Assembly: GCA_008360975.2 (NCBI GenBank)
Contig: CM039182.1
Span: 21,796,324-21,860,323, forward strand
DNA: 64,000 nucleotides
Direction: 5' to 3'
From: Lichenostomus cassidix
Lineage: Eukaryota > Chordata > Aves > Passeriformes > Meliphagidae
Both the position numbers and the translations under genes were made by a program. This document shows positions 53,947 to 64,000 of this stretch, in pieces. The number at the start of each line of letters is the position of its first letter. The first letter of the stretch is position 1. The notes under the pieces were generated by a model. The model saw nothing but the letters and a program-made list of their open reading frames with translations. It had not been told where the DNA came from and made no database searches.

Positions 53947-56909
53947 CTGCAGACAACCCTGAGAAATCACCAGGAAATCCTGAACTGGAGTGAAGTGAGA
54001 TCTGCTCCTTGGATGGAGTCCAGCAGAGTTCTCTTGTGGTCTGAGCTGTGGCTACAGCAATCTGCACCCGACCTTTACTTGAGAAACAAGCAAATATAAC
54101 CCATTTATGCCCTCTCAGTACTCTCTTCCATGCTCCACACTCAGTGCTCCATGCCTTGAGCAAGGCACTGTGCAGATTGGAATGGACCCTGTCGTCCTGG
54201 TCACTACATACCAAAGCCAACAGCACCATGGGGTCCCAATTCCAGTCAGTGGGCTTTGACTCTAAAATACTATTTTTTTTTGTCAAAAGCTAAAGAATTT
54301 TACAAAAGTTGATTATTTACTAAGCTCCTTCTTGCCTCTCAGAACTCTGAAGCTAAAATAATTTATAACATTGACATTTCACCATCCATAATTTTCCAGC
54401 CAATTTCCATTTGCCCTTTGCATTACATTTATGAGTAGTTGTTAGATTAAGTTTGATTCTTGCCTACTCCGCTAACTGCATGAGCAAAACTGTGTTGAGC
54501 TGTAATTTGACTCACTGTTAATTGCTGACATATGGCATATTGAATAAGGAGGGGAGGGAAAAGCAATCCTGGGGGGTAAGTGATTAGCAGTCTAAACATG
54601 AGCATTACTGACATTCCATGACTTTACATTTTCTGACTGTTCCCTCTAAAATCCTGGGTTTCAGAATGTCCAGATTCTCTGTTTATTTCAAAAGGAGGGT
54701 GCAGGAGACACTGTGGTGAATTATTTGATAAGAGAGAAGTCAAAAAACTCATAAATTCTGCAAGGAAAGCAATCTGCCAGAGATGATCATGCATATTTAA
54801 AACTATTTACAAATGGGGCAAAGCATGAGCAGCTGCATCCAGTACTTTAAAGCTCTCAGATGGAGAACAGATCATTTACAAATGCCAACAAGCATTGCCT
54901 GGGAAACATGCTGTATATACACAGTGGACACCTGGAGGAGAAACTCCTCATTTACCATTCACTCTTTCTCTAATGAGGAGATTACTTGGAAATGAGAAAA
55001 TAGTATATCACCTACACTCTCATAATCAAATAGGTTCTGCTTGAAACATCCACCCACTACTAGTCACATCAAGAGTGCAATAATGTGAAAAGACGAAGAG
55101 CAATCCTTGTCTTAATCAAGAGAGTCAGTAGCTGGAATATTTTAAGAAATTACTATTTGCTCAGACATTGCTTATTGTTTTGGTGATACAGTTTAAACAG
55201 TAAAAAAATAGCAGAAGCTTTGCAAACTCCTGCTGTATCTTGAGCAATTCAGTCTTTAAGAGAAGGGCTCCATCCATTCAGGAAGGATCAGATATATCTG
55301 TTATTAGGCAGATTCCTGTTACATGAAGCTGGCCCTGCCCTGGAATATCACAACTCCTAATGTCCTTTACTTTCCATAGTCCTAGGGAAAAAAAAAATCT
55401 AAGAATGTAGGAGAAGAAAAAGTGTGTGAAGATTGGACATTCGGATTGAAATTCAGACCTTCAGACATACAGCTAGGCTCTACTAAATTTGTTTAGCTTT
55501 AGTTCAAAAAGGGTGATAAGAAGAAGCCAGGTGTTTACCCAAAATGAAGCAGCCAGTTCTGTAGGCATACGAGGCAATGGGCAGAGCTCCTCATCAGAAG
55601 GCAACCTCAGGGTCTCAGGGAAGAGAGGTATTGATATTTTGTTCATCTGCACATATAAAGGAAATGAAAAATAAAGAAAAGGCAAAATAGGGACAAACAG
55701 AGAAATATAGGAAATCAATATAAGCAGTCATGAAATAATTCTTACACCTATAAAGTGGCAGGTTTTTGTCTTACAGGAACACAGACAGCCTTCTGGGAAC
55801 TTCTCAGATTCTCCTAGAATGGGATTTTTGAAAACTGGGAGGAAAAAAATGTATTGCCAGACTTGTCCCTGTACAGCTGCTCTATCAAAAAAGAATTGGC
55901 AAAAGAACCTGGCCCTACTAAAGTCTATTGCTTGGTGAGCTGCAGTGCCATCATCTGAAGACAGGGACAGACACCAGGGTTATCTCAATGCAGGGGATCT
56001 GCACTCACTTGGCTGAAATCAGACCTTTAAGGGAGAGTATGTTCTAGGCTTGATTTTGAAGGATGAATTCACCCTTAACCCAGATAATAAATCTGTGCCT
56101 ATGGACGATTAAAGAGCACAACAAAGTTTATAAAGGAAATTTAAAAACATACACACATTTATGTGTGCAATTCCTTCAAATTTCAGAGAAAAAATTACTT
56201 TTCTCTGGAAGATTAAATATGGGTTTGGAAATATTCATTTCCTGGACTAAGAAATAATTCTAACCAAAGCATTCCTCAAGTTTACTGTTTTCTTATGAAT
56301 TATTTCAAAGACTCCAACCCCAAATTTATAGTGCCTTGGTCTCGCAACTATTGTTGCCTTTTTTTTTTTTTTTTAATCTCACTTTTATGAAAGAATCTGC
56401 ATGGGATCACAAATTTTTAGGGTTTATTGCATCCCATCCCAAAGTACGACATAACACTGTGTTGTCAGGGCAGCAGCAGTCACCTGCAGACCTTGCAAGC
56501 ACAGGTTGTGCCCTGGTGCTCAAGAGAGGTGTCACCAGTGAAGGCACAAAGAGCTGGAGCAGGTGGCAAAGCCCCCAGCCCGTGTGAGCCAGCTGAGCTA
56601 GTTTCTGGGAAGACATCTAGCAAGCCATAATCTTGGAACATAGAGACAAACTTTATATTTTGCAAGGAGTGGATCCCCTTAAATGTGTTACTCAATTAAG
56701 ATGATTCAGCATCTGCAAAGCAGAATGCTACCCTATTTCTGACTGGAATTCAGCTGGAAAAACTAAACCTACTCCTATCCATTTAACACAGCCTGAGTAG
56801 GAATTATTTGCCCTTTCAGCTGAAAAGCTACATCCAATACATAATGATATGATTATCCTGTCTTGAGCCTTGAGATGCAAAACATGAGTTTCTTCTCAGT
56901 GGCTTTCCT

Positions 56910-56933
56910 ACACACACACACACACACACACAC
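56910..56933. repeat. (AC)12 microsatellite
   Basis: Twelve uninterrupted AC units ending at CACGGG; likely polymorphic in length. Confidence 0.97.
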
Positions 56934-59216
56934 GGGACAAAAGGGAACATCTGCATCCAACCCATTATAGAGCTGAACCTGCCTCTTTCAACCAAAAAAA
57001 AATAGAATAAAATAGAAAGCAATATTGGGGAAGGGGGATAAAGCAAAACAGTCAAATAAGAGCCCCCGATCTATTAAATAAGCAACTGAAAGGAAACAAG
57101 TTAACTGAAAGGCAGTGGTAACTCTGACAGCTCTGTGCCAGCTACAGTCAAACTAAAACATCATTCCCAGTCTTCCTGGATTGCAATAAAGGACTCAGAT
57201 GCTGAGCGTCGAAAGATATCTCTTTAGCAGCAGGATATGACTCACTGACAGACTTGTTAAACAGTTTAGTTGTCAACCTTGAAGCTGCCTCTGTGCAGCA
57301 GCACACAGCTCAGGGCAGGCTTATTTCCCTATACACCAATTCCTTGGACAATGATTGTTCTTTCTGATAAAGCAAAGGCATCAAACTAATTTCCAGTGTG
57401 GGCTTTTATTTTTTCAAAGAGTAAAAGCTATTCTGTTGTTAAAGAATTTTTTTGCAAAACTAGATAGGATTTTTCTCCAGTCTCCTCACCTGTGACTTGT
57501 TGAGCTGTGCACAGTCAGTGACATAACATGTGCAGCAGTCTTGAACATGAAGTGAATACTGCAAAGTGTTGTTCTTCAACATTATTTTGGTAACAACCTA
57601 TAAATGATGCAAGTAATATTTGTGTCAGCTGAAAATTGCATGAAGAGCAACTTCAAGCAAATCTATTACTTTTTTACTTACTGCAAAGAGGGAAGAATAT
57701 GTATTATATCATGACAGATGTCCCCAAATAACACTGCAGGTCTAATTTATTTGGTTTTCTAACATCAAAGTGAATATTTAGTTTTATGGAGACAAAGTGT
57801 GCAGCTGATTTGACTTTACTAGAGGTGTGAGTTGGCAACGAGAAAAACATGTTATCAGCAAAAAAAACATTGCAGTCTTTTCTGTTCTCTGACTATGATC
57901 AGAATTGAAATTATTCCTTACATTAAAAAAACCAACGGCAACTTCTTTACATTTCTGTTTACATAATGTAAGCAGAACAAAAATGTAAAGAAAGTAAACT
58001 CCATTTTGGATGTATTGGTGCTCTTTCTCATGTCTCCTGTGCTGCAAAGCTGCAGATTGACAGACTCTAAATATCATGCAGGATTAACTGCACAGTGTTA
58101 TAGCTGGCTAAAAGCTAATTGCCTAGACTGAGCTGGGCAGTCAGTCTAGTTATCTCTGCTCCCCACAGAGTTATCAGTGAAAGACAGGTACCTGAGTGAC
58201 ATTCATCTGTCTCTCCAGTGCTTAACCAGGAATGGAGTGTGTCACTCTCAGTGGTGACTGTAGAGGAAGCCTATGTGACTTAGGACAGACACCTACATTT
58301 TATTTGGGCAGTCCTACTCAGATGAGGCCACCAGCTTCCTGCCATGTGGTGAGCTGACTGGGATGCTGATATCAGAAGTTCCAGATACAAGAGTCCTATT
58401 TAGTGATCAGGCCATGTAGGAGGAAAGAAAGTTCATCTCCACGTGGTCAGATATTTCCCCCTGCAAAATCCTGTCCCAGCTGCCTGCCATTTTATGAAGT
58501 GGGAAGTGTTTGAAGTGCCCAATGCTGGGCTGCCTCAGGCTGGCTGGTAAGTTGGTTTTGAAAACAGTAAGAAACTGCACTGCCTATTTCCAAAAGCAAA
58601 AAAATCTACAACTGTGATAGAAAGGCATTCACACATGGGTTTGGGCAAGCATCAAATAATTTTTTTTTTAAATGTAAGTTATTCAGTACTAGTTACTGTA
58701 CTCTTTCTTGCTGCACTCCTTCCAAAAGGCTCAGCCAGTCACAGCCACAAGGCAGCTCCTCCTCACAGCCCAGTGAGCTGGGCTGCCACAGAAATCCTCA
58801 GATTGAAATCCTCAGCCCCAGCAGAAGTTTCATAGTCCTGAGCACTAACAGCCATGTAGGAGCAGGCTGCAAGCCTTATCATGTGCCCTAACTTTTTGTT
58901 TGTCTAATTTCCATTGTAGTCTGGGCTCAGGGTGTTTATCGTCCTGTGTGTTCCTTGCATAATCAAATTTTAGAGGGAAACTTCTATGTAACTGAGTTCA
59001 ACTTTTACATTGGCTGTTTCTAAAGCAATGTGATCACCATCTGAAATAGGAGGGCATTCAACAACCATTTTATAATGACTTTCCTTGAATAAATGTGTGT
59101 TAGGAATAAAAAGGTCAAGAGAGGATTCTGGAACAAAAGCCAAAGGTGAAGTAGCATACTCCAACAGATAAACCAGAAAAGAGGGCCTAAAGACCATGAC
59201 CAAAAGATACACTGTG

Positions 59217-59292
59217 GGAAAAAAACAAAAACAAGCAAACCAAAAAAACCCAAAAAACAAACAAACAAACAACAACAACAAAAACAAAAATA
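59217..59292. repeat. A-rich AAAC / AAC simple repeat
   Basis: About 75 bases of mixed A-rich units, with clean (AAAC) and (AAC) runs at about 59257-59281. On the minus strand it gives a false hydrophobic open frame because GTTT and TTTG repeats read as Phe, Val, Cys and Leu. Confidence 0.93.
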
Positions 59293-61902
59293 ACCCACAA
59301 AACCAGGCAAGCAGGCACAGAGAATGAGGATGACAAAAAAATTTCCCTCCAGGTTTGCACTTTGTCCCACAAGACAATTTGTCCTCCACCAAATGAAAAG
59401 CAGTAGGAGAATTAATAGTTACTTCTGGTCTAGAACAAGAATCAACAGGAGATGTGTGAAATACCTCTAAGTAGTGAAGTACTTCTTCCAACTTCTCAAA
59501 ATCAACAATAAAAATATAACCATGAACGCTAAACTGTAGTACAATCCCAGGTAATTAACAACTTGAATAACTCAAGTCAAACCAGTAACTAGAAGATATT
59601 TCTGCAAAAGGGTAAAATTAAAATGGATCAGTTGGGTAAGAGAAATACAGATTTTGAAAATACCCATCTGCTTCAGAGAAAATAGGTTATTCTGTAGCAG
59701 ATTTCCTGGACAGAGAATGTATTCAATGGCTTCAAGAACCTTCACTAGGAAAGGCCATCAAATCTTGCTGCTTTGACAGGAAAGCCTGCACTGCAATTGG
59801 GAACTGTCCAGACTGTCACAGCATGGGGGACTTGCTATATATTATGCAGCATCTCTGGAAGATTTTGATTTTAAATAGGTCACCCCCAAATATAAAAAGA
59901 AAAGCAAGGGCCTATGTAACTGAATTTTCACTGAACACAGTAATGAATATAGTACACTTCTGGACCTCTAGCTACTCCTCAATTGGATGAAACAGTCACT
60001 GTGTGTTATTTTGGATAAAAAATTATTTGGTTTTTTTAATGTTTTAGTTTTTCTTAGTACTTATGAGAAGATTTGGCTTTTAAAAGCCATCCCAAACTAA
60101 ATGCTTCCATGTTTATGTTTCAAAAAGAACACTGATTTATATCCATCCTGTGCACTCACTCTTTCCACAGAAATATTTTTTCCCTAGGCAAAGTGTCTGT
60201 ATCACTGTTCACCTGACACACGCTCTGCAACTTACCCAGAACTTTCGAAAGGAAGCATTTAGCTAGGAGCTGAACAAAGCTACAAGTCAGCTTGGAAGGT
60301 ATTATGAGATGTTCTTAAAACCAATAATTAAAACAGCTAGTGGGGGACTTTTACACCAGTCCTTCTGAATCTCCAATTTCAAGCTCTTTTCCTAGTCAGA
60401 AGAAATAAAAATGTTGTGATGCTGAAAATTAAATCCAAGACTGGCATGTTATCAATTGGCTCCAGAACCTTTTAGAAGAGCTCAATATGAGAAAACTCTT
60501 AATAAAATCATAATAAAATTGCAATATTGACAGTGAACCTGCAGGCCCTTGATTGTGGGGTTGGTCATTGATAACTGGACAAGTGAGATGTCTCAAGGCT
60601 CTCTCTGCAAGAAAGAAATTATCAGCCTGGGAATTTCAGAGAGACACATTGGTTGCTGTGGAGTGAGTCCAGTAGGTTTTGTGTTGAACAGGACTGAAGT
60701 AATTTTCCTAACTGCATCATCAGGCAACAAGCAACCAGCAACTGAGGTTGTTTGTCCTGTCTTCCTACATTGTCTTGGTGCCCTCAAATCCCAACCAATT
60801 TTAGAGGGACAACTCAGAGAAGTTCTTCTTGTTTCCAGGTTCAAATATTTTGTCAGCTTATAAATATTTATCTCAAGGCAAACTATATGTGTTGAGAATA
60901 TGAGACGAGCATGAGGAACAAAAAAGTGTTTTAATAGTATCCCCTCTGTTTTAAAGCTCTGGCTTTGGTCATGACATGAGATTTGGAGATGTGAAGTGCA
61001 TCCAGTGCTGCAGAATTAGCTCCTTTTGTTTCTTTACATTTCCTGCATTCTCAGTGGCTCTACAATGCAGAACAGAGAGCCTGTTAGTTAGCTAGACAGT
61101 GCAGAAGATTATGTGTCTTTATTCACGTGGCAAATCGGTGTCAAACAATTCTAGTAGCTGGTGCAGAAGTTTGTTGCCATGCTGGAGCCATCCCACTATT
61201 TTGTTCGTTTGCTTTTCTAGCTGGCAGGAACAGAACAAATTGGTAGGTGATACACTTTCTATCCAGACGGGGATGATTATGGTCATCCATCATTGCTCTG
61301 TCAGACCAGCTCCTACCACATCTTCTGCTGTGCCAGCTACAGAGAAAAATTATCTGACTGCTTTGTTGCAAGCAATAGATGCTGTGAAAGAAAGATGCCA
61401 GGTGGCAAAATGGTTTAATGCACAGTGGCCATTAATGGAGTTGAGCTGACACTATGGCATTAGAAACAGGAGTGGCATCATGTGAACTCAGCGAAAGTAG
61501 AAGAACAAATCACACTCCCCACTGGCACTGCAATATGGGAAAGCATTTAAAAATGAAAATAAAATATCCCAGACCTCAAAGAACTGAGAGAAAAATCTCA
61601 TTTGCCATTCCTTCCAAAATGAATCTGATTCTTTATTGATAAAAGAACTGTATTCTTTTTCTAGTTAGAGGTACATCTTTATTTTCTGTATGGTTCAAAG
61701 CAGTAGAATGTTTCCACAGCCTCCAACAGAAAACTTTATATAAAAAACCTCTCATCTTTACTGCAGCAAGAATCATCAGGCTTTGGACACAGCAGTTCTC
61801 TTTGCTTTGGAGAGTAATTTTATGCTACTTCTGCCAATTATGCGTCCTCCAATTTAACCCAAATACCAGCAATAAAATAGAAATAGCAGCACCCTTGTCT
61901 AT

Positions 61903-62075
61903 AGATCACAAAATTACAGAATAAGCTGTGTTGGAAAGGACCCACCCAGATCATCAAGCCCTGGCCCTGCACAGCACCATCCCTAAGAGTCGCACCAAGT
62001 GCCCAAGTGTGCTGTCCAAATACTTCTTGAACTGTCAGGCTTGGTGCTGTGACCACTTCCCTGGGAGTCTCATGT
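61903..62075 (-). mobile_element. CR1 LINE 3' end, short copy
   Basis: The + strand reads ATCACAAAATTACAGAATAA, then GTTGGAAAGGACCCACCCAG, ATCATCAAGCCCTGGCCCTG and CTTCTTGAACTGTCAGGCTT, ending GGTGCTGTGACCACTTCCCT. This is the reverse of a CR1 tail of the same general type as the copy ending at 32985. It is about 170 bp and strongly 5'-truncated. Confidence 0.92.
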
Positions 62076-64000
62076 ATGTACCTTCACACAATATTTATTG
62101 AATCACAAATAAACGTTTTCTGCTCTTGACCTCTTCAAGCAGTGAGATTTGAGCTGAAAAGTCAGTTGACTGACCAAGAAATTTTGTTTCCAAAACACAG
62201 CCTATCAAAACATCTATGGTTCTGCAGTGGCAGGCAGAGCAGGCAGTGCTAATGACACTGCTTATTTTACATCAGCTTCTCATCCACACCCACCTGCAGG
62301 TTAGGGTTCTAGTCTATGTGCCATTACAGCAGCTATATTGGGCCAGGATTACAAAACATCAAGGCTTCCAGGATTTTCAATTATACTAAACTTTTCCATT
62401 CTACTTTACTTCCTTTTCATGGCTATTAATGGAGTCTAGCGGATGCTGGCTCAGTAAAAAGCTTGTCTAGTCCAAGTTGATCACCTTTACTCTTTTCATG
62501 ACTGGACATAGACTGACTCTAGCCCATCACACTGGTCCTAGACACCCAAGGGAGGCTGGGATAAACTGGCTTTCTAAGCCCTCCTGCTCTTGGCCTAAAT
62601 CTTCTACAGTTGACCAGAGGAAAAGCATAGAACCAGCTCAGATTGCAATATATATATTCATTTGTTAAAAGTGGCATGATACACTCTACCTGATGTTTGA
62701 AACCTGCTTCAATCTCGTTCAGTAGAGACTTTAAAACTGAGAGGATTGTTGAGGGAAGTGGTAGGAACAGAGCTAGAAAGGAAACAGAAAGCATTTCTGG
62801 TAAAGACTGTCTTGAGTGTGCTAGGGGACCAGCTTGAAGAAAAAAGAAAAACCCAACCTTCTCTGCTTCTACCCCTTCCAGTCTTCAATTATTCATGAGC
62901 AGGCCTGAGTTAACTTATTAAAAACATGTCTATTGAGGAGGGCAACATATGGCAACGTAATTAAATATGCCTGGAGTTCACCAGAGGTGGTATGTGGAGT
63001 AAGAAGAACAACTTAGTAAAGGATAGCCTCTGTTATATTATTTTTCATCTCAGAGTTACTCTGAACTGGCAAAATATTTATAGATACAGCCTCCTTTCTG
63101 TTTCAGTGAATCTGCACCAACTGTGTCAGCTGAGGATCTGACCCATGCTGAGCTATTTTCCTTAGGCTGTAAGGAAGACAAACGTACCATAATCACCAAA
63201 TGTGCAACATTTTGTTGTTTTGCATCAGACCCATTTAGCCCTCTCTTTCATTTGCATTTCCCACATGAAAAAGGGTGTGTTTGATGTTCTCTGGTGCAAC
63301 CTCTATAACCTTTGAGGAAATCACTCAAAAAAAAAATCATACAGAGTTTCTTTACTTCCAGTAAACATATGGCATACCTCTACATCCTAGTGTATATGTA
63401 AGCCAGCTTCTGCATTGCCTAATCTGTCATGGCTAAAGTATCATCTAGTATTAGAAAAGCACAGATATAATTGTCACAGACTGTCAACAACAATTTCCTG
63501 TTTGGGTCTATCTCTCACTTGCCAGCACAGCCAATCCCATCATCCATACACCTGCATAGGTTACCTGAATTGAGAAGTGTCAAGAATAAGCTCTAAGTCT
63601 AGAATCCCTTGACAGCAAAGTGACACATCCAGTACTATCTAAAATGGGTAGAAATTAAGTTGCACAGGTGCCTTTGCAACTGCCTTTGGAGTGCAGAGGG
63701 AACACACTAGCAACAGCAGTCTTTGAGGGAACTGATGGTGGAATGATGGACTCCAAGCACGGGGACCTTGACAGACAAGCATTTCCCAGGAATATGGCAG
63801 GTGAGGATCAGTAATTTAATTGTGACATCTCTCTCTCTGCTGCTACATGCAAATCCCACAGCTTTTGCTTGTATACCCTGCTGCATTGCTAGCAGGTGAG
63901 ATGTAGCATTCCCTGGACTGCTGCCTCTGCAAGCAACAAAAGCCCTCAAATCTCATCTGAGTATTTGAGTAAGAGCTAGTTATCATTTTCTCTTACCTTG
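62076..64000. other. intergenic sequence, nothing recognised
   Basis: No gene, RNA or named repeat is supported up to the end of the window. Confidence 0.6.

Larger units (their letters stand above)
52227..61902. other. intergenic sequence with simple repeats
   Basis: About 9.7 kb without recognised genes. It holds two (CA)n runs, an A-rich AAAC block at 59217-59292 and a T-run near 56359-56376. Open frames at 60549-60863 and 61099-61449 show no known domain. Confidence 0.6.

Noticed and set aside
58970..59491. 173-codon minus-strand frame with a strongly hydrophobic, membrane-like segment
   Set aside because: The hydrophobic part is the complement of the AAAC simple repeat; the rest has no recognisable family.
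61099..61449. 116-codon plus-strand frame
   Set aside because: No domain or homologue recognised and no exon boundaries; expected by chance in a region this long.

Overview
The window looks like avian nuclear DNA, probably from a songbird-like genome. The evidence is a vertebrate split gene with GT-AG introns, several CR1 (chicken repeat 1) LINE fragments, a solo LTR of a type I recognise from passerine and other bird genomes, and AT-rich, repeat-poor intergenic DNA. There are no bacterial operons, no CRISPR array and no RNA gene that I can support. The bird assignment rests mainly on the CR1 and LTR recognition; the exact species cannot be read from the sequence.

The only protein-coding gene I can support is the 3' half of ZNF804B (zinc finger protein 804B), on the + strand. 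Positions 1-4325 are the end of an upstream intron. Exon 3 is 4326-4456, intron 3 is 4457-7053, and the large terminal coding exon is 7054-10744, ending in TAG. The reading frame joins cleanly across intron 3: a Gly codon is split GG|C. Exons 1 and 2, with the start codon and the single C2H2 finger, lie upstream of the window. A likely AT-rich 3' UTR follows to about 14.47 kb, where a well-placed AATAAA is found.

From about 14.5 kb to 64 kb the window is apparently intergenic. It holds CR1 fragments at 16.92-17.26 (+), 27.40-27.67 (-), 30.70-32.99 (+, the longest, with recognisable reverse-transcriptase remains), 44.89-45.12 and 45.18-46.06 (-), 50.69-51.37 (-) and 61.90-62.08 (-). It also holds one solo LTR at 29.55-30.19 (+), a probable second LTR-like CpG-bearing island at 39.43-39.89, and several microsatellites, the largest a 220-bp pyrimidine (CT/CTTT) tract at 52.0-52.2. 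None of the other open frames shows a recognisable domain, conserved family signature or splice structure.

I found no new multi-gene biological system. The most interesting points are in the ZNF804B terminal exon (a Cys/His-rich basic block followed by an RS-rich block, with a long overlapping open frame), the structures of the CR1 and LTR copies, and the pyrimidine tract that ends in a splice-acceptor-like AG|GT.
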